Origin: Pseudobdellovibrionaceae bacterium
Lineage (GTDB): Bacteria > Bdellovibrionota > Bdellovibrionia > Bdellovibrionales > UBA1609
Direction of reading: 5' to 3'
DNA length: 64,000 nt
NCBI GenBank assembly: GCA_030591685.1
Contig: JAUVAX010000007.1
Coordinates: 20,733 to 84,732 of the forward strand
Positions within the stretch are counted from its first letter, which is position 1. The number at the start of each line of letters is the position of its first letter. Below, in pieces: positions 29,003 through 38,071 of this stretch. The notes below the pieces were generated by a model. The model did not search any database, had not been told where the DNA came from, and saw only the letters and a list, made by a program, of their open reading frames with translations. The position numbers and the translations under genes are program-made.

Positions 29003-31624
29003 ATGCTAATTAAACAGTCTTTTATATTAATTTCATGTTTTGTCCTCACGGGGATTTATTTTTACAATTTACCTGGAGCCGAGGTGACTCCTTTATTTAT
29101 TATTCCTGCCGCTGGTATTGGCTTAGGATACTTAATTGTATATGGGCGAAAAATTATACTCAGCCTGGTCATTGCCGTTGCGCTGTTTTCACAGTACGTA
29201 GTTATGGCTCCATTTACGAAAGAGCTTATCCCGGGCTCTGATTTAATTTTATTTTTAGCTATTTTTTTGGTCAGCATGTTACAAATTATTGTCGGGTGGT
29301 TGATATTTACTAAATGTATGTCTAAGAGGGACCATAAAAAAGGTCAAATTTATAAAGCTATTATGACGACTGTTTTGGGCCTTTCAATGATAGGGGCATT
29401 AGGATGTATGATAGTCATGAGCCTGCGCCCTGAAGTGAATAGCTTTTTTGTTTTTGGAGTTTCAATTCGATTTTTTTCGGCCTTCATTGTGGGCTGTACA
29501 TCCTCATTGCCAATAACACTGATTGCTCTTGGGTATGTGCCTGAGTCGAGTCGTAAGGTTAGGCAGTATATCATATTTGGTTTAGTCAGCTTTTTTATAG
29601 CGAATGCTTTTTCTCTTTTTTTTGTAGACAAGAGCAATGTAAAGCAGGTGTTTGCACGGGTAGACAGTGGAGCTATTGAAAATAAACATTTTATGGAACT
29701 ATCCCTAAATCAAGTATTAGAAACAGCAAAGTCATTTCAAAATTACTATTTAAGTTCAAACTATGTTGATGAAAATGAATTTAAAACATTCTCAATGGGT
29801 GCCCTTAAATCAAACTCTCAAATTGATTCTTTATTTTTTGTACCAAATAATTATGAAGGAGACGGTCATAAAATATTGATAACAAATAAACTTAAAGGCA
29901 GGCCATTGAGCATAAAAGTACTCGCCAGCAGTCTACCTAAAGAGTTATTTAACCCTGGTCGTGAGGCGAGTGGTCGATTTTTCGAGCTAAAAAATGAGGA
30001 TTATCATAAAGTGGTTCATGTCACCCCGGTTAAAAATAAAAAACATGATTTAATAGGCTTTATAGGTGTTGTTGCAAGGTTAAAGATTCATAAATCGGTT
30101 CTTCTAGAGAGAGGCCGTAACGAAGATATTAATACTATAATTACAATTAAAGTTGGTGAGTCTTCAGACAGGCAAATTTTTTCAACAGTTAGTAAGATAA
30201 ATTTAAATCATCATAATCATCAACATCAACTCTATAGTAAAAAATCAGTTATAAGTCAGTATAATTTAAAAATAACAAGCGTGACTTCCTCTGGTCTGTT
30301 ATCAGCGTACTTAATTATGGACGCTATGTACTGGTCACGTCTTTTTATTTCAATACTGTTTTCTGTTGTTTCAGTAAGTATTGCATTAATACTCCAAGAG
30401 CGTGAAATAAGCACGGCAGCAGCATTGGTGCAAAAAAATAAAGAGGTACAGCTCAGAGAGTTTACAGAGCTAAGGCTTCAACAGCTCAACAGAGATCTTG
30501 AAATTGAAATTATTAATAGAACACTTGAAGTGACCGAGAGAAACTTAGAATTAGAGTCTATGTTTTCAGCCTTCCCTGATATTTTGTTTAGAATCAGGAC
30601 TGACGGCACTATTGTGAGCTATGAATCAGGCGAGGGGGCCGATTTATTTATTGACCCTAGGCTTTATATAAATCAACCCATTACAGATATTTTTAGTGGT
30701 GAACTTTCTTCAAAGTTTTCGGAGTTAATAAGGCAAACCATTAATTTAGGTAACGTACAGACACTTCAGTATGATGATGTTATAGGGAAAACTAAAAAAT
30801 GCTATGAAGTAAGAATGTCCTGTTATAGTGCTGATAAGCTTCTTGTTATTCTAAGAAATGTAACTTCACAGGTATTAATGGAAGAGCTCATTGCAGAACA
30901 AAATTTAAAAGCCATTAATTCGGCAAAAATGGTGTCTTTAGGTGAGATGGCTGGGGGGATTGCTCATGAAATTAACAATCCGCTCACTATCATTGATGGA
31001 TCGGCTCACTTAATAGAGGCTATGTATAGCAAAAACAGTGTAGACTTAAATAAGGTCAAAAAATCTTTACAAAGAATTAGAAGCACAGTTCAACGGGTGG
31101 CAAAGATAGTCACTGGTTTAAGGACTTTTTCTAGAGATAGTACAGGGGATGCTTTAGAGCCGACTAAACTCAGTGACTTTATAGAAGAGAGTTTAAGTTT
31201 ATGTTATGAACGATTTAAAAATAACGGGTTTGAAGTTATACAAAACATTCAAAATGCAGATTTGTTGTTTGATTGTCGTAGGGTTGAGCTCTCACAGGTA
31301 CTTGTAAATTTATTGAATAATGCATTTGATGCAGTTATGACGGTTGATGATAGATGGGTCCGTATTGAGACCTCTATTGCTGATGAGCAGTTATTAATAT
31401 CAGTCACAGACACGGGCCCGGGTGTACCAGAGGATATAAGAGAGAAAATAAAGCAGCCATTATTTACAACAAAAACTATTGGTCACGGAACAGGGCTAGG
31501 TTTAAGCATCAGCACAAGTATCGTGCGGCACCATGGTGGACGTCTTGTTTTAAATGAAACATCAAAGGGGACGGAGTTTATTATTTACTTGCCTCTGGCT
31601 CGTAAAGACAGCATTGCTGCTTAG
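29003..31624 (+). CDS. Membrane-bound sensor histidine kinase with PAS domain
   Basis: The 873-residue protein begins with about seven hydrophobic segments (residues 5-210), resembling MASE1-type sensor regions. A periplasmic sensor-like domain (about 215-430, CHASE- or Cache-like) follows, then another membrane helix (about 432-470) and a coiled coil. A PAS domain lies at about 515-620. The kinase core has the phospho-acceptor His655 in GIAHEINNPL, the N-box LVNLLNNAFDAV, the G1 box DTGPGVPE and the G2 box GTGLGLS. No response regulator gene is adjacent, so it is an orphan. The neighbouring FabD-like gene shares an 11-bp upstream sequence with it. Confidence 0.9.
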   Translation: MLIKQSFILISCFVLTGIYFYNLPGAEVTPLFIIPAAGIGLGYLIVYGRKIILSLVIAVALFSQYVVMAPFTKELIPGSDLILFLAIFLVSMLQIIVGWLIFTKCMSKRDHKKGQIYKAIMTTVLGLSMIGALGCMIVMSLRPEVNSFFVFGVSIRFFSAFIVGCTSSLPITLIALGYVPESSRKVRQYIIFGLVSFFIANAFSLFFVDKSNVKQVFARVDSGAIENKHFMELSLNQVLETAKSFQNYYLSSNYVDENEFKTFSMGALKSNSQIDSLFFVPNNYEGDGHKILITNKLKGRPLSIKVLASSLPKELFNPGREASGRFFELKNEDYHKVVHVTPVKNKKHDLIGFIGVVARLKIHKSVLLERGRNEDINTIITIKVGESSDRQIFSTVSKINLNHHNHQHQLYSKKSVISQYNLKITSVTSSGLLSAYLIMDAMYWSRLFISILFSVVSVSIALILQEREISTAAALVQKNKEVQLREFTELRLQQLNRDLEIEIINRTLEVTERNLELESMFSAFPDILFRIRTDGTIVSYESGEGADLFIDPRLYINQPITDIFSGELSSKFSELIRQTINLGNVQTLQYDDVIGKTKKCYEVRMSCYSADKLLVILRNVTSQVLMEELIAEQNLKAINSAKMVSLGEMAGGIAHEINNPLTIIDGSAHLIEAMYSKNSVDLNKVKKSLQRIRSTVQRVAKIVTGLRTFSRDSTGDALEPTKLSDFIEESLSLCYERFKNNGFEVIQNIQNADLLFDCRRVELSQVLVNLLNNAFDAVMTVDDRWVRIETSIADEQLLISVTDTGPGVPEDIREKIKQPLFTTKTIGHGTGLGLSISTSIVRHHGGRLVLNETSKGTEFIIYLPLARKDSIAA

Positions 31625-31670
31625 AATTTAAGCTAACTATGTAACATTATTGATCTTTGTCTCTTGTGGT

Positions 31671-31702
31671 CATTTACACTTTATTTTGTAACATTTACAC
31701 TT
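31671..31702. promoter_or_regulatory. Direct repeat upstream of the FabD-like gene
   Basis: The 11-mer CATTTACACTT occurs at 31671-31681 and again at 31692-31702, with a 21-bp period, which equals two helical turns. Such spacing suits a dimeric regulator bound on one DNA face. It lies 168 bp before the gene's start. Regulatory function is inferred, and no protein is identified. Confidence 0.3.
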
Positions 31703-31860
31703 AGGATATGTATTTCTTGATCTTCACCCCCTCAAGTCGAGATAATCACACAATCAGTGGTTTCAATGTGGAACTAAGTAGGCACAGAGTTTGCTACTGT
31801 AAGGGTAAGAGTGAGTCAGGTAAAAACTTGATGAACTCAATTGGGGATAATTAAAAAAAA

Positions 31861-31869
31861 GGGGGGGGG
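31861..31869 (+). repeat. G9 homopolymer abutting a start codon
   Basis: Eight A (31853-31860) are followed by nine G (31861-31869), directly touching the ATG at 31870. The run is the only Shine-Dalgarno-like sequence for the gene, with essentially no spacer. A run this long is prone to slippage and changes in length would alter ribosome-binding geometry. Confidence 0.8.
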
Positions 31870-32571
31870 ATGAACACATCCGTCATATTTCATGGCATAG
31901 GAGCGCTTGATTTTGAAGAGCTTCGAATCAATTCAGTAAGAATACCAGAGGTATTATCAAGGATTAAACAGGCAGAAAAAATTTGGTCTGATGCGGGCCT
32001 GCCATTTTTTGATTTTATTAACTTCATTGGTTCTGAAAATATAAGATTTTATGCAAATATAAAATTTAAATCTTTAGCTGTCGCGGTTGTTCAGGTGGGG
32101 CTATTTGATCGTTATTTAAAAAACAATCAAGACCCTCATTATTTAATAGGCAACAAAGTGGGTGACTCTGCTTTAATGTACCTTTCAGGGGAGACCACCT
32201 TTCCAGAGTTAGTTTTAAGCTCAAAGGCCGCGCTATCAATGGACGAGGGCTTTACGATAGAGCCTACGCAAACCTTATCGTCAGGGGTTGATGTCAGCCA
32301 GCTGACAACATATTATTTTAAGGATTATAAAAAGGAGATTTTGCTTGAGGGGACAAATCAAGGCCTGAGTCAATCTACTTTAATGAGGCATTTAATTGAT
32401 GAACATGCTGTAAGCAAGTTTATTAATATTGGACCAGGGACAAGCTTTGATAGTCTAAAGTTAGAATTTAATCTAGAGGATCTCTGTTTTATGGAGTCGG
32501 TAGATTGTGACCCAATGCTCAATTGGTTTTGGAAGCACTTAAACCCTTTAGAGTTTCAGCAGGCACAGTAG
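31870..32571 (+). CDS. FabD-like (acyltransferase-fold) protein lacking the catalytic serine
   Basis: This 233-residue protein has no close family that I recognise, but several landmarks line up with malonyl-CoA:ACP transacylase. An N-terminal strand SVIFHGIG (4-11) takes the place of VFPGQG. A HYLIGNKVGD stretch (90-99) takes the place of GHSLGE. A FINIGPG strand (184-190) takes the place of FIEIGPG. In the central motif the nucleophile serine would be Lys96. The protein is about 75 residues shorter than FabD, and the region that should hold the small subdomain and catalytic histidine is missing. It is therefore probably a non-catalytic relative, perhaps binding or regulatory. It ends 1 bp from the convergent neighbour. 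Confidence 0.6.
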   Translation: MNTSVIFHGIGALDFEELRINSVRIPEVLSRIKQAEKIWSDAGLPFFDFINFIGSENIRFYANIKFKSLAVAVVQVGLFDRYLKNNQDPHYLIGNKVGDSALMYLSGETTFPELVLSSKAALSMDEGFTIEPTQTLSSGVDVSQLTTYYFKDYKKEILLEGTNQGLSQSTLMRHLIDEHAVSKFINIGPGTSFDSLKLEFNLEDLCFMESVDCDPMLNWFWKHLNPLEFQQAQ

Positions 32572-32572
32572 T

Positions 32573-33688
32573 TTATATAACAGCCAGGTCAATATCAGGG
32601 GGCTTTTCTAAAAAAGTAGGCTTTAAGAACTCAGGCACGTTATCCCCTGGGGCTAATAAGCAATACAAGTTATAGGGGACCCCTTGTGATATAAATCCAC
32701 GTGGTGGTAAAAAACTTTTTTGATTTTCAAAATTAAGGTAAGCTAAAAAATGAGTTTTTGGGGTGACTTGAAAAGCTCGTCTAAGCAAGCTATAAAAAAT
32801 ATCAGGATTATTGGCGTAAAGAAAATTAAGCTGCATCATATTCAATGTGTTGCTTGAACTGTTAAACAGAGCTCTTGTAATTCCTAGGTAAGAGAGCGTC
32901 TTTAGAGTTTGTTCAAAAGTTTTTACTCGTTTAGTTTTGTTAATGACTTGAATGGTTTCTACGTTGCTGGTGTCCCAAAGGGACGCACACCCAATAATAT
33001 TTTTATCCTTATCAAAAGCCATTAAAAAATCACTAATTTTGAGCCCTGGCCAGTGGCTGATCATGCCTAATAAGTCCGTATGCTTTTGTGGTATGTAAAA
33101 GGGCATTAATTTTTGTCTATTTTTTATATAATCTTGAAGAGCGCTAATATCTGATACATGAGCCGGCCTGATATCAATAGTTGTTAAAGGGGATGAGGCC
33201 CAAGGGTAAATGCCATGTAAGGTTGTTATGTTAAAGCGTCGAAAGAGGTGATATCTAGGAAAATTTCTATTTACTGACCTTGGCCTTATAAAGCTTCTAT
33301 ACGAGGCGACACGAGACTGAGCAATGGGGGAGAAAAAATACTTGCACTCTCTCTTTGCACGCTCTTCTAAAAGAACAGGTAAAAATATATCTGACCACGC
33401 GAGAAGGGCTTTTCTATTTTTGGCTATTCGCAGGTCAGTGGCGAGACCAATGGTTTGTTCTGAGGTGCCAATGACTACATTTACAAAAACTAAAGTGGCA
33501 GTGGCCTGAAGTTCATTTTTGTCATCCACAAGCATAAGTGTTATGTGATCATTGGAGAACAAATTATACTTATCAAAAAAATTATGGGTTCTATTTAAAG
33601 TTATTTCCATGTTGCCAGGCAGGCTTAAGCTTGAAAAAAAGTTTGTTAATCGTTTTGAGTCTTTTGCCTCAGCGGTAACAACTCTCAT
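32573..33688 (-). CDS. Uncharacterised protein, possible tandem GNAT acetyltransferase
   Basis: The product is 371 residues from the ATG at 33688, which overlaps the stop of the adenosyltransferase gene as ATGA. An ATG at 33703 in the same frame would add five residues. Two segments resemble GNAT folds. The first is residues about 1-170, with a central strand pair around TATLVFVNVVIG and a basic region near RIAKNRKALLAW. The second runs from about residue 180, starting TTIDIRPAHVSDISALQDYI and continuing to IIGCASLWD. The acetyl-CoA motif is weak in both, so the call is tentative. Substrate and role are unknown. It is downstream of a cobalamin adenosyltransferase gene. Confidence 0.55.
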   Translation of the reverse strand: MRVVTAEAKDSKRLTNFFSSLSLPGNMEITLNRTHNFFDKYNLFSNDHITLMLVDDKNELQATATLVFVNVVIGTSEQTIGLATDLRIAKNRKALLAWSDIFLPVLLEERAKRECKYFFSPIAQSRVASYRSFIRPRSVNRNFPRYHLFRRFNITTLHGIYPWASSPLTTIDIRPAHVSDISALQDYIKNRQKLMPFYIPQKHTDLLGMISHWPGLKISDFLMAFDKDKNIIGCASLWDTSNVETIQVINKTKRVKTFEQTLKTLSYLGITRALFNSSSNTLNMMQLNFLYANNPDIFYSLLRRAFQVTPKTHFLAYLNFENQKSFLPPRGFISQGVPYNLYCLLAPGDNVPEFLKPTFLEKPPDIDLAVI

Positions 33689-34254
33689 TTTGAGGGAACC
33701 CATTCCGTTTCACTAATACCATGGGACATATTTACAGCTCTACTTTGGCAGAACATTAAATCACTAAGTCTATTTACATAGATGAGTATTTCGGGATTAA
33801 CGGGGGTCTCTGTGTTCAGTGATACGATGCCTCTCTCGGCTCGGCGACAGACACACCTAGTGATATGAAGCTGTGAACTGGCCTTGTGCCCACCAGGTAA
33901 AATAAAGTTTTTAAGTGGAGGCAGTTGAGCTTGAAGGTCATCGATCTGTCGCTCTATAAGTTCGATGTCATTTAGGCCTATAGGGGGAAGTTTTTTTGAT
34001 AAACCCTCATCATCACAAGCTAAATGGCTGCCAATATTAAATAATAAGCTCTGTATGTGAGTGAGTTGTTCAATGACTTGGCGAGCAATGAGGTTTTCTT
34101 GTGGGTCCATAAGTAAGCTGATGCAAAGGCCAACGTGGGCGTTAAGCTCGTCAATAGATCCATAGGCACAAAGGCGTGTATGTGACTTAGAAACTTTTTT
34201 CCCGCCTAATAATTGAGTAGTACCATTGTCGCCAATTTTAGTGTAAATTTTCAT
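33685..34254 (-). CDS. pduO: Cob(I)yrinic acid a,c-diamide adenosyltransferase, PduO type
   Basis: The enzyme transfers adenosyl from ATP to cob(I)alamin to make coenzyme B12. The 189-residue protein has the PduO/MMAB signatures: an N-terminal TKIGDNGTTQLLGG (about 5-18), the RLCAYGSIDELNAHVG segment (about 27-42) and the RRAERG motif in the C-terminal helix. These form the trimeric helical-bundle active site. No adenosylcobalamin-dependent mutase or B12 synthesis gene is in the window, so the cofactor's user lies elsewhere. It overlaps the downstream possible acetyltransferase by 4 bp and is divergent from the HutG-like gene. Confidence 0.93.
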   Translation of the reverse strand: MKIYTKIGDNGTTQLLGGKKVSKSHTRLCAYGSIDELNAHVGLCISLLMDPQENLIARQVIEQLTHIQSLLFNIGSHLACDDEGLSKKLPPIGLNDIELIERQIDDLQAQLPPLKNFILPGGHKASSQLHITRCVCRRAERGIVSLNTETPVNPEILIYVNRLSDLMFCQSRAVNMSHGISETEWVPSK

Positions 34255-34316
34255 TCTTTAATGATAATAACAGTTTGCAGCTTTATATATCAACGTCGCG
34301 TCAAAAAGGAGAGCTT

Positions 34317-35117
34317 ATGGGCTCATCAATCTTTCTGTCTTCTCCGCACTCTGGAGAGGTGGTTCCAAAAGAGGCCCCTTGGTTGCTTGATTTAGATGAG
34401 CTGACGCTGATGTGTGATGTGGACCGTTTTGTTGACGAGCTTTACGCCCCAGCAGCTGATCGGTTGAAAATAGGGCTCATCAACTCTCAGTGGCACAGGT
34501 ATGCTGTGGACCTTAACCGAATGCCTGAGGATGTTGATTCATCTACGGTGCTTGGCCACTCTAATGGCGCTGGGAGCTTTTCGAGAGGACTCCACTGGAA
34601 AAACACGACAACAGGTCTTTGCTTAATGGATAAGCCGATCACTAAAGAGCTGCATGAGACTTTGATTAAAAAATACTATGAGCCCTTTCACAGCGAAATA
34701 CGAAAAAAGTATGATGATTTTAAAGCACAAGGTATAAAAAAAGTCTATCATATGGACTTACACTCTATGCCATCAGTGGGGACAAGTCAGCACAAGGACC
34801 CTGGTGAGTTTCGAGCCGACGTGGTTGTTAGTGATGTGAGTGGGCAAAGCTGTGATGATAATTTCACTCAACTGGTGGCTTCGTCTTATGAAAGGGCCGG
34901 GTTTAAAGTCATTTGTAATTGGCCCTATCAGGGCGGCCGAATCACTCAAATCTATGGTCGACCAAGCGAGGGGTGTAATGCCATCCAGGTAGAGCTCAAT
35001 CGTTCTCTTTATATGAACGAGCAAACTAAACAAAAAAATGAGAATAGCTTTGAAGAGATTAAAAATAAACTATTAAAGGCGTTAGAGGTAATAAAGAGTG
35101 AAGTTAAGACTCTATAG
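34317..35117 (+). CDS. N-formylglutamate amidohydrolase family protein
   Basis: The 266-residue protein begins at the ATG at 34317, which has a strong AAGGAG ribosome-binding site. A frame-open upstream codon at 34275 lacks one. It has the N-formylglutamate amidohydrolase landmarks: SSPHSGEVVP near the N-terminus (about 6-15), DLNRMPED, and DLHSMPSVG about residue 145. Typical members finish histidine degradation by releasing formate from N-formylglutamate. The other hut genes are absent here. It is instead joined by a 20-bp overlap to a TolC-like gene, so a hydrolase acting on other N-formyl or N-acyl amides is possible. Confidence 0.88.
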   Translation: MGSSIFLSSPHSGEVVPKEAPWLLDLDELTLMCDVDRFVDELYAPAADRLKIGLINSQWHRYAVDLNRMPEDVDSSTVLGHSNGAGSFSRGLHWKNTTTGLCLMDKPITKELHETLIKKYYEPFHSEIRKKYDDFKAQGIKKVYHMDLHSMPSVGTSQHKDPGEFRADVVVSDVSGQSCDDNFTQLVASSYERAGFKVICNWPYQGGRITQIYGRPSEGCNAIQVELNRSLYMNEQTKQKNENSFEEIKNKLLKALEVIKSEVKTL

Positions 35118-36378
35118 CTTTTTAGTAGCAACCATTGTTAGTGTGCAGCTCAACGCTTTGCCCATTACGCTTAAAGAAATTATTGTGCGTAGTTTAGAGA
35201 GCAATGACAAGCTCTCGTCCACTATGAGCAAGTACAAAAGCGAGGCACAGCTGTATAAGGAGGCTGTCCGGCGAGCCTTTCCTGCGATGGATGCCGACTT
35301 TTCAAAGTCGAGTCAAAAGGTCCCTAGCGCATGGTCCACCTTTGTTCAAAGCGAAACATACAATGCCACAGTTTCTTTAACACAGCCTATTTATTTGGGC
35401 GGCGCGATTTGGCAAGGGCTTAAATTTAAGAAGCTTTTAGAGAAAATGAGTTATCAAAATTATAAGCTTGAAACCATAAGTATTCAAAGGCAGTTGCTTA
35501 CATGGGCGTTGCAATATAAAAATTTATCAGGTCAAGTTTTATCCACGTCACAATCACTTAAAGATCAAAAAGAATTCGTGTTTTTGTCGAGAAAAAAAAT
35601 CAAAAGAGGAGACGCAAAAAAGTATGAATACCAGCAAAGCTTATCTGAACTTTACTCTTATGAATCTCGGCTCAAACTGCTAAAAAATAAAAAAGAAGCC
35701 TTTAAAGGTAAAATAAATTCGGCTTTAAAAATCGACCTCAGTAGCCCTTTAAATATACATCTCCCTCAAGAGCCTAAAGATCTTTTTATTACAAAGCTTA
35801 AGATGTATGAGGAGTCCATAGCGGCTCGACCAGAAATAGTTTTAGCAAAGCTTCAAATTGAGCTTCAAGAGGTGAATAAAAAATTAGACATGTCTGTTCA
35901 CCTGCCGAGTTTGAACCTTGTGGCTTCGATGGGGTATCAATCTACGAACTCGAATCAGCTGTTTGAAAACGACTCAAAGAAAAGCTCGTTACTTTTATCA
36001 CTAAAGGTGCCCATGTTTTCGGCGCTATCCTCTGTGAACTTAAAAAAGTCGGGAGAATTAAAGGTTTTAGAGGCGAAAAGTAAACGCAATCAGCTTTTAA
36101 GGGACCTTCAAGTGGCTTTAGAAATTAAGTATGTTAAATTTAAATCTTCAAGGAGTGTTTATTTAGACATTATGAAGTGGAAAGTGGCTGCGATTAAAGC
36201 CCATAAAGAGGGGCTTTCTCTATACAGACGTGGAGGACTCGATTACTCTCAGGTTTTGCAAATGCAAAAGGCGAGGGAGCGAGCAGAACTCTCTTATTTA
36301 GACTCAAAACAAGAATTATACCTAAGCTACTACGAATTAATTTTATCATTAGGAAGAGATGTTGTTAAATACCTGTAA
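35098..36378 (+). CDS. TolC-like outer-membrane efflux channel protein
   Basis: The 426-residue protein starts with GTG at 35098, inside the preceding gene, and has a signal peptide (hydrophobic to about residue 20, LNA-LP). Long helical regions with heptad spacing and two related halves are typical of the outer-membrane factor family: ALPITLKEIIVRSLESND at the start of the first half and a second AARPEIVLAKLQIELQEV region at about 235. An internal LTQPIYLGG strand segment corresponds to the barrel. No inner-membrane transporter or membrane-fusion protein is next to it, which is unusual. It overlaps the resB-type gene by 20 bp. Confidence 0.88.
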   Translation: MKLRLYSFLVATIVSVQLNALPITLKEIIVRSLESNDKLSSTMSKYKSEAQLYKEAVRRAFPAMDADFSKSSQKVPSAWSTFVQSETYNATVSLTQPIYLGGAIWQGLKFKKLLEKMSYQNYKLETISIQRQLLTWALQYKNLSGQVLSTSQSLKDQKEFVFLSRKKIKRGDAKKYEYQQSLSELYSYESRLKLLKNKKEAFKGKINSALKIDLSSPLNIHLPQEPKDLFITKLKMYEESIAARPEIVLAKLQIELQEVNKKLDMSVHLPSLNLVASMGYQSTNSNQLFENDSKKSSLLLSLKVPMFSALSSVNLKKSGELKVLEAKSKRNQLLRDLQVALEIKYVKFKSSRSVYLDIMKWKVAAIKAHKEGLSLYRRGGLDYSQVLQMQKARERAELSYLDSKQELYLSYYELILSLGRDVVKYL

Positions 36379-38071
36379 ACAAACCCCCAATAAACTTATG
36401 AAATTAATAAATAATAATGTTGAGACGTTGCTGTGGGCAATATGCATATTTATATTTTTCTCAACAATTTCGGCTTTTGTTTTTGCTCTACAGGCAGGCG
36501 TTATAGCCCCAACAGAATGGAGCAAAACCCTTTTGTCGTCGCTCTACGGTTATCAAAAGGGCGTTGTTTCCACCGTGGATATTGCAAAAATATTATTTAC
36601 ACACGTTTTATTTCCAGTATTAATATCAATAGCTGTGGGTGTGATTTTTTATTATGTTTTTAGACGCATTAAAAAGCGTTACCCAAAATGGTTTAATCGC
36701 CTATTTAAGTTATTAATTTCAGTAAAATTGGCAGTTGTTATAATTATTATTATGGGGGTAGTGGCGGCTGTTGGTACTTTTGTTGAGGCTAAATATGATG
36801 CTAAATTAGCATCGAGGCTCGTTTACCAATCCCTTTACATGCATGGTGTTTTGGGTTTGCTGTGTGTGCAATTGATTTTAGTGATGGTTGATCGGTGGCC
36901 CTGGAAAAGGCATCACCTGCCCTTTGTGCTCGCTCATATTGGTATTGTTACGACCCTCTATGGATCGGTATTAACTAAGTACTTTGGTGTCGACGGAAGT
37001 ATTATTTTCGGTATTGGGCAAACCCAGCGCCACATCACACACTTCACTGAAGATGTAATGGTCTACTCTTCATTTGATGGGTCTAAGTACGCTCTCTTAG
37101 ATCAACGAAGGGTGGATTTTTTTAACTCTCGCCCAAGCAGAGAGCGTCCGTACTCGATACCATTAGGGGAAAAGAAAATTGAGGTTATTGAGTATCAGAA
37201 CTACACGATTAGAAACTCTAAAATTACTTCATCGTTAGAAAATGCGGCCCCGCCAGCGGTGAGGGTTCAGATTGAGGGCTCCAGAGCTCGAGCTACAAAA
37301 TGGCTTATGCCGGGGCGAAACAAGGGCGTAGATAAAATTAGCTTAGGCCCCTTGGAGCTTGTTTTTGCAAAAGATGTATACCTTTGGGATGGTAAGAGTA
37401 ACATAATACTGATGACTCCATCTCGCCAAAAAGCGTTTATAGACTACAAAGTGTTCTCGAAATCGCGCCAAAAACTTATTGCCTCAGGCAAGGCAAAGGT
37501 TGGAGACGTCGTAGATACAGGTTTTATGGATTTTAAATTAAGAATTATCAATTATTTTTTAAATGCCAGTGAAGTTGTGACTTATGAACCACGTGAGTAC
37601 CCAAATGACTTTACGACGCCGGCTGTTTTAGTTCGTTTTAATGAAAAAGAAAGTTGGGTAGGGCTAAACTCAGTCGTTAAATTTTTTACAGATAGCGAAG
37701 TTTTTATTTTTAGCTATGCAAATACTCGACTAAATATGGGCTTTGATATGACTTTAAATAAGTTTAGGGTGGGGCGTTATCAGGGGACTATGAAGGCCAT
37801 GAGTTATGAAAGTGACATCACCATTCAGGGGGGGCAACAGGCAACGATCTCCATGAATGACCCCTTTAAACAAAAGGGGTTTACTTTTTATCAAGCGAGC
37901 TTTGAACAAGACGATTCAGGTAAGCCCGTGGCCTCAATTTTATCTGTAAATAGAGACCCTGGTCGGTTTTTAAAATATTTAGGTAGTTTCCTTATCATTT
38001 TAGGGACTATTATGTTGTTTTACTTTAAAAAGGCTATGATTAAAGTTAATAGGATTAAAAATGAAATATAG
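36359..38071 (+). CDS. resB: ResB-like cytochrome c biogenesis protein
   Basis: ResB (Ccs1) works with CcsA in System II to deliver haem and attach it to c-type apocytochromes outside the membrane. The 570-residue protein has membrane segments at about 25-45, 80-100, 120-145, 165-185 and 195-210, a long periplasmic domain at about 220-530, and a last helix at about 545-562. A conserved histidine-rich loop (WPWKRHHLPFVLAHIG) at about 180-196 fits the haem-handling region. An alternative start is the ATG at 36398, but it has no ribosome-binding site. It overlaps the TolC-like gene by 20 bp and ccsA by 11 bp. Confidence 0.85.
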   Translation: MLLNTCKQTPNKLMKLINNNVETLLWAICIFIFFSTISAFVFALQAGVIAPTEWSKTLLSSLYGYQKGVVSTVDIAKILFTHVLFPVLISIAVGVIFYYVFRRIKKRYPKWFNRLFKLLISVKLAVVIIIIMGVVAAVGTFVEAKYDAKLASRLVYQSLYMHGVLGLLCVQLILVMVDRWPWKRHHLPFVLAHIGIVTTLYGSVLTKYFGVDGSIIFGIGQTQRHITHFTEDVMVYSSFDGSKYALLDQRRVDFFNSRPSRERPYSIPLGEKKIEVIEYQNYTIRNSKITSSLENAAPPAVRVQIEGSRARATKWLMPGRNKGVDKISLGPLELVFAKDVYLWDGKSNIILMTPSRQKAFIDYKVFSKSRQKLIASGKAKVGDVVDTGFMDFKLRIINYFLNASEVVTYEPREYPNDFTTPAVLVRFNEKESWVGLNSVVKFFTDSEVFIFSYANTRLNMGFDMTLNKFRVGRYQGTMKAMSYESDITIQGGQQATISMNDPFKQKGFTFYQASFEQDDSGKPVASILSVNRDPGRFLKYLGSFLIILGTIMLFYFKKAMIKVNRIKNEI

